From positions 5,090 through 69,089 of the forward strand of contig JBFWUN010000022.1 of assembly GCA_050247235.1 (NCBI GenBank): a DNA stretch of 64,000 nucleotides. The letters are read 5' to 3'. Source of the DNA: CAIKBL01 sp050247235 (GTDB lineage Bacteria; Pseudomonadota; Gammaproteobacteria; Ga0077536). The notes beneath the pieces are model-generated. The model was given only the letters and a program-made list of their open reading frames with translations. It searched no databases and was not told the DNA's origin. The translations under genes and the position numbers were made by a program. Below, one piece after another: positions 8,239 to 19,029 of this stretch (position 1 is its first letter; each line of letters starts with the position of its first letter).

Positions 8239-9741
8239 TCACGGGATGGCGAGGGCCGTGATGCGGGCGGCGACCGTCGCGCCATCGAATGCCGTGTTCG
8301 GACCGCGCAGCGCCTCGGCCTGCCGGTAGTAGTCCAGGGCGGCCTTGCGCTGGCCCAGCCGATCGAGACTGACCGCCAGGTTGAACGCGTAGTCCGCGTT
8401 GCGCGGGGCGCCACGGAACGCTTCGAAGTACGCGCGCTGTGCGTCGCCCCAGCGCGCTTCGCGCGCGTACAGGTTGCCGAGGGCGAAGTGCAGGTAAGGC
8501 GCATCGAGCCCCCGGTCGAGCAGCAGTTTCAGGCGGGTTTCCGTGGCGTCAGGGCCGCGGCCGCCCTCGATCAGGAACAGCGCCGCCGTGGCCACCGGGT
8601 GGTCCGGGGCGTCGGCCAGCACGGCGCGGTAATACGAATGCGCCTCGGCGAGCCGGTTCTCGCGCAGCGCGACGGCGCCGAGACCGAGCAGCGCGTCACG
8701 CTGCTCGGGATGTCGCTTCAGCACGCCGACGTACCCGCGTCGCGCGGCCGCCAGGTCCCCGCCGACATAAGCGGCGTAGGCCTGCGTCAGCGCGTCCCGG
8801 AGGGGCGTCGCCACGCCCGGGCTGCGCGCGATGTGGAGATCGCCATTGCGCATCTCGAACGCCTGCGCGGCGGACTCGGCGGACGCCGGCGGGTGCGCGC
8901 CCGGCGCCATGGATCCGTCCGCGGGCGGGGCGGGCGAAGCAAGGACGTCTGCCGTCGCCGCAGGCGGCGAGGCGGTGGCCGATGTCGGCGCCGGCGGTGC
9001 CGGTGCGGCGGAGGGGGGCGCGGGCACCGCAGGGGATGCGTCGGCCATCACTGCGGCGGGTGCATGCTCGTCTGCCGGCGCGGCAGGCCCCGCCGGGGCC
9101 GGCGCATCCGCGGGGATCGCGACCTCCGGTGCCACCGGGATGACCGGCGCGGCGGCCGCGACGTCCGGCACCTCCGGCGGCACGTCAGGGCGCGGCGGAG
9201 TCGGCGCGATGGCGGGACCAGGCGGTTCGCGCTCCACGCCAAGCGCGACGCGCGGCGACGGGATCGCGGGCGGCCGTGGCAGGGCCGTCAGCGCGCGGTA
9301 TCCGACGATCCCGGCGCCGGCGATACACAGGACCAGCACCACGCCAATCCCGAGCGCGAGCGGATTCGCGCGCCGGCGCGCGGTCGCCGCGAAGACGGTG
9401 CGGGCGGTCACGCGCGCGGGGCGGCCGAGCGTTCCCGGCTCCGCGAGCGGTGTCGACGAGGTGCCCTCGTGGATGGTCAGCGGCTCCGCGAGCGTGTCGT
9501 CGTCGGCGAGCCGGAAGCGCCCGCTCGCGGACAGGCGCTGCGTGGTGCTGCCGAACGCGCCGTATTCGCCCGAGCGCGCGAGACCTGGCGCCTCGTCGGT
9601 CTCGTCGCCGAGCGGCTCCAGCCGGAGCTCGCCCGGGCTGCGCGCAAACCCGTCCGTGCGCGGGGTCTCGCCGGCCGCGCGCGCGGCCGCCGCCTTCTTG
9701 TCGGCTTCGGCCTTGCGCAGGGCGTCCATCAGGAGGCTCAT
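8239..9741 (-). CDS. mshN: MshN, TPR pilus biogenesis protein
   Basis: 500 residues. The opening MSLLMDALRKAEADKKAA is a characteristic MshN/GspB-like cytoplasmic start. A membrane helix (GIGVVLVLCIAGAGIVGY, about residues 128-145) is followed by a long Ala/Pro-rich stretch to about residue 290, then several tetratricopeptide repeats (for example YVGGDLAAARRGYVGVLKRHPEQ and LGNLYAREARWGDAQRAYFEAF). MshN is thought to scaffold the machine through the periplasm. It lies between mshL and mshE with 36 and 4 bp spacing. The compositional bias of the linker makes its sequence alone uninformative. Confidence 0.85.
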   Translation of the reverse strand: MSLLMDALRKAEADKKAAAARAAGETPRTDGFARSPGELRLEPLGDETDEAPGLARSGEYGAFGSTTQRLSASGRFRLADDDTLAEPLTIHEGTSSTPLAEPGTLGRPARVTARTVFAATARRRANPLALGIGVVLVLCIAGAGIVGYRALTALPRPPAIPSPRVALGVEREPPGPAIAPTPPRPDVPPEVPDVAAAAPVIPVAPEVAIPADAPAPAGPAAPADEHAPAAVMADASPAVPAPPSAAPAPPAPTSATASPPAATADVLASPAPPADGSMAPGAHPPASAESAAQAFEMRNGDLHIARSPGVATPLRDALTQAYAAYVGGDLAAARRGYVGVLKRHPEQRDALLGLGAVALRENRLAEAHSYYRAVLADAPDHPVATAALFLIEGGRGPDATETRLKLLLDRGLDAPYLHFALGNLYAREARWGDAQRAYFEAFRGAPRNADYAFNLAVSLDRLGQRKAALDYYRQAEALRGPNTAFDGATVAARITALAIP

Positions 9742-9777
9742 GCCGTCAACCTCGGATCCGCGCCCGCGGGCGTGCGG

Positions 9778-11463
9778 TCAGCGGGGGCGTGCGGTGGGAG
9801 TCGCATCTTCGCTCAGGTAGCGCTCGTAGTCCTTGAGATCGGTCTCGATATTCGGATCGCCCACGATCACCGGCCGCAGGAAGATCACCAGTTCGGTCTT
9901 CTGGTTGCGCACCTCGTCGACGTCGAAGAACGCGTCGCCGATGATCGGCAGGCGCGCCAGCCCCGGGACCTCCCGGTTGCCGCTGCGCGCCTCGTCCTGC
10001 ATCAGCCCGCCGAGCACGCCTACCTGCCCGTTCACGAGCTTCAGCACCGACTCCATCTCGCGGGTGCGGATGATGGGCACGGTGTTCGTGATCTCGGCGT
10101 CTCCCACCCCGTTCAGCTGGCTCGCGAGCCGCGGGCCCGGGTCGATCGCGTCGCCGATCTTCTGCGAGATGGTCGGCCGCACGGTGAGCGTGACTTCCTG
10201 GTTGGCGGAGATCTGCGGGGTTACCGCCATCACCAGTCCCACCGGCACCGAGTGCACTTCGGTTTCGACGAACGAGCGCCCCTGCGCGTTCAGCGTGGAG
10301 TCCGTGGTGGTCACGTCCAGTGTGAAGTACACGAGCTCTTCCACCACCTTGAGCAGCGCGGTCTGGTTGTTGATCACCATGAGCCGCGGGCTCGACAGCA
10401 CCTTGGCGTCGCCGAACTCGCGCAGCAGCCGGATCGTCGCCTCCACCAGCTTGCCGCTCGCGTCCGGATCGCGATAGCCGAACGTGAACGCCGACACCGC
10501 GTTGTCTATGACCCCGTCGGTGACGGCGCCGAGCAGGTTCTGGTTGAAGCCGAAACCGGCCCGATCCGCGTCCAGCACGATTCGCCAGTCCACTCCCGAC
10601 TGGTACTGGTCGTTCAACGAGACCTCCACGATGGTCGCTTCGATCAGCACCTGGCGGCGCGCGTTCGCGAGCACCTGGTCGATGAACTTCTGGATGAGGG
10701 CGTGCTGTGCCGTCGTCGCTTTCACCGAGATCACGCCCGCCTCGGCGTTCACGAGCAGGTTGGGCGACCCCGGCGCGCCTTCGCCGCCCGGCGCATCCTC
10801 GCCGAGAATCGACCGGATGTTCGTCGTCAGCGTGTCCCAGAAGCGGTTGGTCGAGCGCGAGTTCACCCGCGTCAGTGAGCTGTTCGCGCTGCCCGCGCCC
10901 TGCCGGCCGCCGCCGCCGCGGCCTTCTTCCTGCGCGCCACCCTCGCCGGTGGTCGCCACCTGGGTCGCGATGCTGACCGTGGTATCGGTGTCGCGCGCGA
11001 GGTTCACGTAACCCACCTCGTAGTTGCGGAAGAACGGCGCATCGGGCTCCACGAGGATGGTGCCGCCTTCGATCCGGTAGCGCAGGCCGGCCTGGCGCGC
11101 CACGCGATCGAGGATCTGCGGCAGGGTCTGTTCGATCGCATTCAACGTGACGTTGCCGTCGATCGCGCCCGCGATGTCGACGTTCATCGCCGCGTCGCGC
11201 GCGAGCGCGAACAGGAGCTCGCGCACCGGCACGTCGTTGACCACCACGGTGTAGCGCTCGGCATCCGGGATCGGCTGCGGCGGCGGCAGGTAGCTCGCCT
11301 GCGGCACCACGTCCGGGATCCCGGGGTCGGCCGCCACGGTGTCCGCGCGCTCGAGGTGGCCGTCGGAATCCGGCAGCGGCGGTGGCGCCAGGCCGGCGCA
11401 ACCGGTGAGGAGGCCGAGCACGAGTCCCAGGCGCGTGGTGCGGCGCATGCGGGCGCGCGTCAT
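9778..11463 (-). CDS. mshL: MshL, outer-membrane secretin of the MSHA-like pilus
   Basis: 561 residues. The N-terminus MTRARMRRTTRLGLVLGLLTGC is a lipoprotein signal peptide with lipobox LLTGC, fitting outer-membrane targeting. A secretin/TonB short domain (YTVVVNDVPVRELLFALARDA) precedes N-domains, with a Gly/Arg-rich loop (GGAQEEGRGGGGRQG) between them. The C-terminal secretin domain is clear: VLIEATIVEVSLND, VLSSPRLMVINNQTA, EVTLTVRPTISQ, VGVLGGLMQDEAR and ELVIFLRPVIV. It forms the pore through which the pilus leaves. The ATG at 11463 overlaps the mshM stop as ATGA, which settles the start. Confidence 0.93.
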   Translation of the reverse strand: MTRARMRRTTRLGLVLGLLTGCAGLAPPPLPDSDGHLERADTVAADPGIPDVVPQASYLPPPQPIPDAERYTVVVNDVPVRELLFALARDAAMNVDIAGAIDGNVTLNAIEQTLPQILDRVARQAGLRYRIEGGTILVEPDAPFFRNYEVGYVNLARDTDTTVSIATQVATTGEGGAQEEGRGGGGRQGAGSANSSLTRVNSRSTNRFWDTLTTNIRSILGEDAPGGEGAPGSPNLLVNAEAGVISVKATTAQHALIQKFIDQVLANARRQVLIEATIVEVSLNDQYQSGVDWRIVLDADRAGFGFNQNLLGAVTDGVIDNAVSAFTFGYRDPDASGKLVEATIRLLREFGDAKVLSSPRLMVINNQTALLKVVEELVYFTLDVTTTDSTLNAQGRSFVETEVHSVPVGLVMAVTPQISANQEVTLTVRPTISQKIGDAIDPGPRLASQLNGVGDAEITNTVPIIRTREMESVLKLVNGQVGVLGGLMQDEARSGNREVPGLARLPIIGDAFFDVDEVRNQKTELVIFLRPVIVGDPNIETDLKDYERYLSEDATPTARPR

Positions 11464-12602
11464 CGGGTCTGCGCGCCGGGCTCGCGCGATGGCGTGCCCG
11501 CGGGGGCGCCGATGATGCGATCCAGCCGATCGATCGCGTGCAGCAGCGACGGCAGGTCGGGCGCCGTCTCGTGCGCCGGCGGGGGCGCCTCGTGCGCTGC
11601 CAGCGCCCAGCCCGTCTCGGCGAGATCGGCGAGATCGGCGTAGCGCGCGGCTGGCGCCGGGGCATCCGCCGCGAGCGGGGTGCGGGCGAGCGCCTCGCGC
11701 GTGATTTCCGGCGCCAGCAGCGCGGCGACGGCGAGCACGCCGATCACACCGGCGGAGGCCCACCACAATCGCCGCCAGGAGAACGCGCGTGCAGTCGTGA
11801 ACTCGCTGTCCCGCGCGGCGCGCGCGATGTGTCGCGGCGTCACGCGCGGTGCGCCGCTCGAGTACGCCGCGAGCAGCGCCTTGTCGGACAGCACGTTGAT
11901 CCGCCGGAGCAGACCGCGCGAATGCCGCGCGAGCGCGCGGATCGCGCCGCGGGTGAACAGTTCCGGACCCCGGTACCCGCTCGCGTGCAGCCGCGTGTTG
12001 AGGTAGTCACGGATCTCACCCGCGCCGAACGGCGGCAGCTGGAAGCGGTACGTGATCCGCTCGTTGAGCTGCCGGATCTCGTGCCGGGCGAGCTTCGCGT
12101 CGAGTTCCGGCTGCCCGAACAGCACGATCTGCAGCAGCTTGTCATGTGCCGTCTCCAGGTTGCTCAGCAGCCGGATCTCCTCCAACGTCGCGAGCGGCAC
12201 GCACTGGGCTTCCTCGACGAACATCACCACGCGACGGTCGTCGGCGTGCTTCGCGAGCAGGTAGTCGTGGAGCTGGTGCAGCAGCATCGGCTTGGTCGCC
12301 CCGTCCGGCACCACGAGCTTCAGCTCGCCGGCGATCGCCGGCAGGATTTCATCCGGACCGAGGTTCGGGTTGGCGAGGTAGATCACCTCGCAGTTCGCGG
12401 GCAGCTCGCGCTCGAGCATCCGGCACAGCATGGTCTTGCCGCTGCCCACTTCGCCGACCACCTTGACGATGCCTTCGCCGCGCGACACCGCGTAGAGCAG
12501 TGCATCGAGCACGGCGCCGCGATTGCCGCCGGGGAAGAACAGGTCCGGGTCGGGCGTGATCCGGAACGGGGACTTGGAGAATCCGAAATGATGGCAGTAC
12601 AT
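11460..12602 (-). CDS. mshM: MshM, ExeA/GspA-like AAA ATPase
   Basis: 380 residues. It opens MYCHHFGFSKSPFRITPDPDLFF, typical of ExeA/MshM ATPases. Walker A is GEVGSGKT (about residue 50), Walker B VVMFVEEAQ, and sensor-like ITYRFQLPPF follows. The AAA part is cytoplasmic; a membrane helix (WWASAGVIGVLAVAALLAP, about residues 283-301) leads to a short Ala/Pro-rich periplasmic tail without the peptidoglycan-binding domain of full ExeA. The family helps secretin insertion. It starts 19 bp after the response regulator and is coupled to mshL by ATGA. In Vibrio mshM follows mshL; here the order is reversed. Confidence 0.9.
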   Translation of the reverse strand: MYCHHFGFSKSPFRITPDPDLFFPGGNRGAVLDALLYAVSRGEGIVKVVGEVGSGKTMLCRMLERELPANCEVIYLANPNLGPDEILPAIAGELKLVVPDGATKPMLLHQLHDYLLAKHADDRRVVMFVEEAQCVPLATLEEIRLLSNLETAHDKLLQIVLFGQPELDAKLARHEIRQLNERITYRFQLPPFGAGEIRDYLNTRLHASGYRGPELFTRGAIRALARHSRGLLRRINVLSDKALLAAYSSGAPRVTPRHIARAARDSEFTTARAFSWRRLWWASAGVIGVLAVAALLAPEITREALARTPLAADAPAPAARYADLADLAETGWALAAHEAPPPAHETAPDLPSLLHAIDRLDRIIGAPAGTPSREPGAQTR

Positions 12603-12621
12603 CGGGCGATCCTTCCCTCGA

Positions 12622-14041
<1,420 letters not shown>

Positions 14042-14058
<17 letters not shown>

Positions 14059-14917
14059 GGCCGGCGGCGCGGCGCGCGGGCTGGTCGAGGCCGAGCGCGC
14101 GGCAGATCGCCCCCGTCGCCTCGTACTGGTTCATCGTGTAGAAGTGCAGGCCCGGTGCCCCCCCGGCGCGCAGGCGTTCGCACAGCGCGGTGGTGACCTC
14201 GATGCCGAAGCGGCGGATCGCGGCGCGATCGTCGCCGAAATCGCGCAGCCGCTTCGCGATCCAGCGCGGGATCTCCGCGCCGCACATCTCCGAGAAACGG
14301 GCGAGCTGGGTGAAGTTCGTGATCGGCATGATGCCGGGGACGATCGGGATGCGGATCCCTTGCGCGCGGCAGCTGTCGACGAAGCTGAAGTAGGCATCCG
14401 CGTTGTAGAAATACTGCGTGATCGCGCTGTCCGCGCCGGCCTCCACCTTGCGCCTGAAGTTCTGCAGATCCTCCGTTGCCGAGGCCGCCTGCGGGTGGAA
14501 CTCGGGATAGGCGGCGACTTCGATGTGGAAATGCGTGCCGGTTTCGCGCCGCACGAACCCGACGAGTTCGTTGGCGTGGCGGAACTCGCCGAACCCCGTC
14601 ATGCCGGAGGGCATGTCGCCGCGCAGGACCACCAGCCGCCGTACGCCGGCCGCGACATAGCGCGCGAGGATCTCCCGCAGTTCCGCGACCGGCGTGCCGA
14701 TGCACGACAGGTGCGGCGCGGTCTCGACGCCGGTGCGCGCCTGCAGGTGCTGCACCGTTTCGAGCGTCAGGTCCCGGGTGCTGCCGCCGGCGCCGAACGT
14801 CACCGAGAAGAACTCGGGGGCGAGCCCGGCGAGCCGCGTGGCCGCATCATCGAGACGCGCGGCGGCTTCCGGGGAACGCGGCGGGAAGAACTCGCAGCTG
14901 ATTGAGAATGTCGTCAT
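14042..14917 (-). CDS. metF: 5,10-methylenetetrahydrofolate reductase
   Basis: 291 residues, close to E. coli MetF (296). It reduces 5,10-methylene-THF to 5-methyl-THF using a flavin, supplying methyl groups for methionine synthesis. Family motifs are present: ISCEFFPPRS with the key Glu near residue 9, SVTFGAGGSTRD, HLSCIGTP, VVLRGDMPSG, ITQYFYNADAYF and IPIVPGIMPI. The ATG at 14917 matches the family start. The tail carries a short non-conserved RRAAGHVRED extension. It heads the minus-strand run that continues into the pilus genes; metX and metW lie far away in the same window. Confidence 0.96.
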
Positions 14918-15476
14918 CGGCCAGCGTTACCAGCGTTGATATGCGTCCGCCGGCCCACGCGCACGGCGGTTGGGGTCCCGGTGGACCGGCAGCTCGGGGC
15001 GGGGCCGTTGGGTGATCGGCCGGGCGGGCTTGTTGTGATCGCTCCCGATATCAAAAATATATCGCACATCTAATAGTTTGCAATCATTTTGTCAGTTTGC
15101 ACTTTAGAAAATCAGGTGCGGGGGCAGGACCCGGTACCACGGTCGGAGTTTGCGCCCGCCCCGGGGGGCCGCGAAAACCCTCGTCCAGGGTCCACGCACC
15201 TGCGGGACGGGTTCCCGCCCGGGCCTCGGTCTGCGGCGGTCTGACCCATGGTGGGGCAGCGGAGGTTCAGATCCGGCGGCGCGCGGCCGCTACGACCGGG
15301 ACGAGACCCGACCCGCCGTGACCCGCCGCCGAACCCGGTGCCGGGCGCGTGCGTGAACAACGAGAACCGATGCCCGAACCGATGGTCAAGTCCGACCTTT
15401 CGCCTCTTCCTGCGCCTGGCGCGCCAGGCGCGACCGTGCGCGTCCCTGCGGGCCGGCCCCGCGGCGGGAGCACCCG
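14918..15476. other. Divergent intergenic region between metF and the GGDEF/EAL gene, with an AT-rich island
   Basis: 559 bp without a convincing gene. Bases about 15048-15112 are markedly AT-rich against a very GC-rich background and carry the candidate metF promoter on the minus strand. A TTGTCA at 15089-15094 on the plus strand would be a fair -35 box but has no good -10 at 17 bp. The remainder to 15476 is GC-rich; short open frames here lack ribosome sites and coding character. A GGGAG at 15466-15470 is the ribosome binding site of the downstream gene. I looked for a SAM/SAH riboswitch on the metF side and saw none. Confidence 0.6.
15056..15083 (-). promoter_or_regulatory. Candidate sigma-70 promoter for metF
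   Basis: On the minus strand the -35 box is TTGCAA (15083-15078) and the -10 box TATATT (15061-15056), 16 bp apart, in the only AT-rich island of the region. This would give a leader of about 130 nt before the metF ATG at 14917. The match is by eye only. Confidence 0.4.
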
Positions 15477-18400
15477 GTGAACGCCCCGGCGGTGCAGAAG
15501 CTCACGATCTCGCGCGGCATCGGCCGCCTCGGCACGTGGCGCTGGCATGCCCCGGGCGATCGGTTCGAGGAGTTCGGCCTGTGGACCGAACTGCTCGGGT
15601 ACGGTCCGGACGTGCGGCCGACCACGAGCCAGGAACTGACCACTTACGTGCATCCGGACGATGTCCCTCGCATGCGTGCGGCGTACCGCGCGTGCGTCAA
15701 GGGTGATACCCCGGAGTACGAAGCCGAGCACCGCCTGCGCGCGGCGGACGGCAGTTATCGCTGGGTGCTGTCCCGCGCAAGGGTGACCCAGCGCGACCTC
15801 GCCGGCCGCACCTTGCAGATGGAAGGGGTCTATCTCGACCTGTCACGTTTCAAGGCCGCCGAGCAGGCGCTGCGTGAATCGCAGCAGTTCCTGCGCCTGG
15901 TGCTCGACACCATCCCCGTGTCGGTGTTCTGGAAAGATGCGGCGAGCCGCTACCTGGGCTGCAACAGCGCGTTCGCGCGCGACGTCGGCCTGCCCGACAC
16001 CGACGCGGTCCGCGGGCTGACGGATCTCGACCTGCCGTGGGCGGCCGACGCCGTGACCTACCAGGCGGAAGATCGCAGGGTTATGGCGGCACCGGACGTA
16101 CCGCCGATGCAGTCGGAAGCGCGGGTCCGCCACGTGCGCGGGACGGAACGCTGGCACGAGACCACCAAGGCGCCGCTGCGCGACACCCACGGCGCGGTGT
16201 TCGGAGTGCTCGGCACGTTCCAGGACGTGACCGAGCGCCATCAGCGGCTGCACCAGCTGGAGACACTGGCCACGGCGTTCGCGACCGGCTCCGGCACGCG
16301 CCTGCTCACGGCCTTGCTGCGCGCGGCAACCGACCTGAGCGGCGCGCGTGTCGCCTTCGTTGCCCGGATCGTCGATGCGGGTGCGCGTGCCGCGGTGACG
16401 GCGATTCATCCTCCCGAGTTCGCGGTGCACGCACTGGACTACCCGATTGCGGGAACCCCGTGCGCACTGACCATGACCGACGGAAGCCATCTGGCGGAAG
16501 GTGCCGCGCTCGCCGGTCATCCAGGCGCGGACCGGCTGCGTGCGCTCGGCTTCGAGGCGTACGCTGGCCGCCGGCTGGACGACGAGAACGGGCGGCCCAT
16601 CGGTCTCCTGGTACTGCTCGGGGAGCAGCGCTTTCCCGATCCGGCCGCGCTCTCGTCGGTGCTCGAGATCGTCGCGATGAGCGCCGCGTCGGAACTCGCG
16701 CGCGAACGGCGCGAGCAGGAGCTGATCGAGCAGCGCGAACGGCTCGATCTCGCCAGCGCGAACTCGCAGCTGGGATTCTGGGAATGGCACCTGCGCAGCG
16801 GCGAGCTGCGGGCGCTGGTGACCGCGTCCGGCAACGCGCTCGACGCCTGTGTCCCCGCCTCCGCGCACGCGTTCATGCAGGCATTGGATCCCCCCGCGCG
16901 CCGGGCCTTGCGCCGCGCACTGACAGCGTACCTCCGCGGCCGCGCCGCGCTGTTCGAGGAGGAGATCGCGCTGCGCATGCCGGACGGACAGGTCCGCTGG
17001 CTGCTGCTGCGCGGCCGCACGGCGGCGCGCGACGCGGGCGGCTCCGCGCTGCGCCTCATCGGCACGCACACCGACGTCACGTCGATGAAGACCACCGAGC
17101 TCGCACTCGAACAGGCGCGGCGCTTCCTCGGTACCGTGATCGACACGATTCCCCAGTCGGTCTACTGGAAAGACCGCAACGCGCGCTACCTGGGCTGCAA
17201 CCGGACATTCGCCACGCTCGCCGGCCTGCAGGAGCCGGGCGAGATCATCGGCCTGACGGATCTGGACCTCCCGTGGCATGCGCTGGCGCCGCGCCTGCGC
17301 ATGGAAGACGAAGACATCCTGCGCGGCCGCACGTCGCACATCCGCACCGAAGACTGCCTGACCGGCCGTCACGGCGAGGACATCTGGCTCGAGAAGAACA
17401 AGGTGGCGTTCCGCGACGCCGACGGCCGGATCATGGGCGTACTTGGCACCACGCACGACATCACCGAGCGCAAGCGCTCGGAAGATGAGATCGAACGCCT
17501 CGCGTTCTTCGACCCGCTGACCCTGCTGCCGAACCGCCGGTACTTCAAGGAGCGGCTGGACGCCGCGGTCGCGCTCGCCCAGCGCCGCGAGTTCGCCGGC
17601 GCTCTGCTGTACCTCGATCTCGATCACTTCAAGAAGATCAACGACACGCTGGGTCACTCCGCCGGCGATCGGCTGCTCGTCGAGGCGAGCGAACGGATTC
17701 GCCAGCAGCTCCGCCAGGAAGACGTGGTGGCGCGCATCGGCGGCGACGAGTTCGTCGTGATGCTGGGTGACCTGTCGATGGACGCGCAGCACTGTGCCCA
17801 GCAGGCGCGCACGGTCGCGAACAAGATCCGGGCCGAGCTGTCGCGACCTTTCATGCTGGATGACGACGAGCTGTACGTGACCTCGACCATCGGCATCGCC
17901 GTGTTCCCGGAGCACCACGACAGTTCCGAGGAGCTGCTGAAGATGGCCGACGCGGCGATGTACCGGGGCAAGACCGAAGGCCGCAACACGGTGTTCTTCT
18001 TCAACCCGGAGCTGCTCGCCGAGGCAGGCGAGAAGCTGCGGCTCGAGAACCTGTTGCGCACGGCGGTCGAGCGCGGCGAGTTGTCGCTGCATTACCAGCC
18101 GCAGGTGGACGCGCAGGGCCGCGTGATCGGCGCCGAGGCGCTGATGCGCTGGCACAGCCCGGTGCTCGGTCCGGTGTCCCCGGCGCGCTTCATCCCGGTG
18201 GCCGAGGAATCGGGGCTGATCGACGAGATCGGCATGTGGGCGATCCATGAAGCGCTTGCCGCGCTGGAGCGGTGGCGGGCAGCGGGCGTGCCGATCGGAC
18301 ACCACCTCGCGGTCAACGTGAGCCAGCGGCAGTTCTCGTCGCCGCGCTTCGTGCCCGAGGTCGTGGCGGCGCTCACCGCGCACGATGTGCCGCCCGGCAT

Positions 18401-18845
18401 GCTCGCGCTGGAGCTGACCGAAACGGCGGCCGCGGAGCGCGTGGAGGAGACCATCACGCGGATGGAGGAACTGAGATCTGCGGGCGTTTCGTTCTCGATC
18501 GATGATTTCGGCGTGGGGTACTCGTCGCTGTCCTACCTCGCGCGGCTGCCGCTGCAGCAGCTGAAGATCGACCGATCATTCATCACGGATGTCGAGCACG
18601 ATCGGACCAAGGGTGCCATCATCGCGACGTTGCTGACCCTCGGTGAGAACCTTGGCCTGACGGTCGTCGCCGAAGGCGTCGAGACCGCCCCCCAGTGGCA
18701 GCGCCTGGTGGAGCGCGGCTGCCGCGTCTTCCAGGGCTACCTGTTCAGTCGGCCGCTGAACGAAGCGGATTTCCTGAAGTTCTGCACGGCGTCGACGCGC
18801 CGCCCGGAACTGTTGCCGGCGCTGGGCCTGAGCCAGATCGCCTGA
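15477..18845 (+). CDS. PAS/GAF sensor GGDEF-EAL protein (c-di-GMP synthesis and hydrolysis)
   Basis: 1122 residues from GTG 15477, with GGGAG six bases upstream. Order: PAS (about 15-120), PAS (about 140-250, DTIPVSVFWKDAASRYLG), a GAF-like segment (about 275-415), PAS (about 425-535), PAS (about 550-665, DTIPQSVYWKDRNARYLG), GGDEF (about 680-840), EAL (about 860-1105). No membrane helix is seen, so it is likely cytoplasmic. GGDEF is intact (residues 755-759) with an RQED inhibitory site five residues before it. The EAL domain is also intact: EALMRW (Glu887), NVSQRQF, ELTET, DDFGVGYSSL, LKIDRSF and AEGVET. Both activities are possible. It is divergent from the metF-pilus run, and MshE there has a predicted c-di-GMP site. 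Confidence 0.95.
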   Translation: MNAPAVQKLTISRGIGRLGTWRWHAPGDRFEEFGLWTELLGYGPDVRPTTSQELTTYVHPDDVPRMRAAYRACVKGDTPEYEAEHRLRAADGSYRWVLSRARVTQRDLAGRTLQMEGVYLDLSRFKAAEQALRESQQFLRLVLDTIPVSVFWKDAASRYLGCNSAFARDVGLPDTDAVRGLTDLDLPWAADAVTYQAEDRRVMAAPDVPPMQSEARVRHVRGTERWHETTKAPLRDTHGAVFGVLGTFQDVTERHQRLHQLETLATAFATGSGTRLLTALLRAATDLSGARVAFVARIVDAGARAAVTAIHPPEFAVHALDYPIAGTPCALTMTDGSHLAEGAALAGHPGADRLRALGFEAYAGRRLDDENGRPIGLLVLLGEQRFPDPAALSSVLEIVAMSAASELARERREQELIEQRERLDLASANSQLGFWEWHLRSGELRALVTASGNALDACVPASAHAFMQALDPPARRALRRALTAYLRGRAALFEEEIALRMPDGQVRWLLLRGRTAARDAGGSALRLIGTHTDVTSMKTTELALEQARRFLGTVIDTIPQSVYWKDRNARYLGCNRTFATLAGLQEPGEIIGLTDLDLPWHALAPRLRMEDEDILRGRTSHIRTEDCLTGRHGEDIWLEKNKVAFRDADGRIMGVLGTTHDITERKRSEDEIERLAFFDPLTLLPNRRYFKERLDAAVALAQRREFAGALLYLDLDHFKKINDTLGHSAGDRLLVEASERIRQQLRQEDVVARIGGDEFVVMLGDLSMDAQHCAQQARTVANKIRAELSRPFMLDDDELYVTSTIGIAVFPEHHDSSEELLKMADAAMYRGKTEGRNTVFFFNPELLAEAGEKLRLENLLRTAVERGELSLHYQPQVDAQGRVIGAEALMRWHSPVLGPVSPARFIPVAEESGLIDEIGMWAIHEALAALERWRAAGVPIGHHLAVNVSQRQFSSPRFVPEVVAALTAHDVPPGMLALELTETAAAERVEETITRMEELRSAGVSFSIDDFGVGYSSLSYLARLPLQQLKIDRSFITDVEHDRTKGAIIATLLTLGENLGLTVVAEGVETAPQWQRLVERGCRVFQGYLFSRPLNEADFLKFCTASTRRPELLPALGLSQIA

Positions 18846-18847
18846 GC

Positions 18848-18871
18848 GCCGGCGCACGTGCGTGCGCCGGC
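18848..18871 (+). terminator. Hairpin after the GGDEF-EAL gene
   Basis: A perfect 10-bp stem GCCGGCGCAC / GTGCGCCGGC with loop GTGC starts 2 bp after the stop codon. No T-run follows, so it may end transcription in a Rho-aided way or protect the 3' end. Confidence 0.5.
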
Positions 18872-18959
18872 CCGTCGCGTACCGGCCAGCCTGTCGCGGC
18901 CGGCCCCGTGGAGGCGCGCACACGCCGCCCGCGCGGTCGCGCAAACCGGCCCAGTTATT

Positions 18960-18965
18960 TAGAAT
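18960..18965 (+). promoter_or_regulatory. Candidate -10 element for tkt
   Basis: TAGAAT in a short AT-rich patch (TTATTTAGAATG) 64 bp before the tkt ATG. The same hexamer appears before coaBC. No good -35 box is found 16-18 bp upstream, so this is weak. Confidence 0.3.
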
Positions 18966-19029
18966 GCAGCCCCCGCCGCGCGCCGTGGCGCGCGTCCGTC
19001 TCAACCACCGAACACATGGTGAAACCCAC

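Noticed and set aside
14918..15060. SAM or SAH riboswitch in the metF leader
   Set aside because: No match to the conserved cores I know for SAH or SAM riboswitches; only a short direct repeat AACGCTGG before the start.
15097..15360. Short open frames in the metF/GGDEF-EAL intergenic region
   Set aside because: Low-information Arg/Gly/Pro-rich translations, no ribosome site, overlapping frames on both strands.
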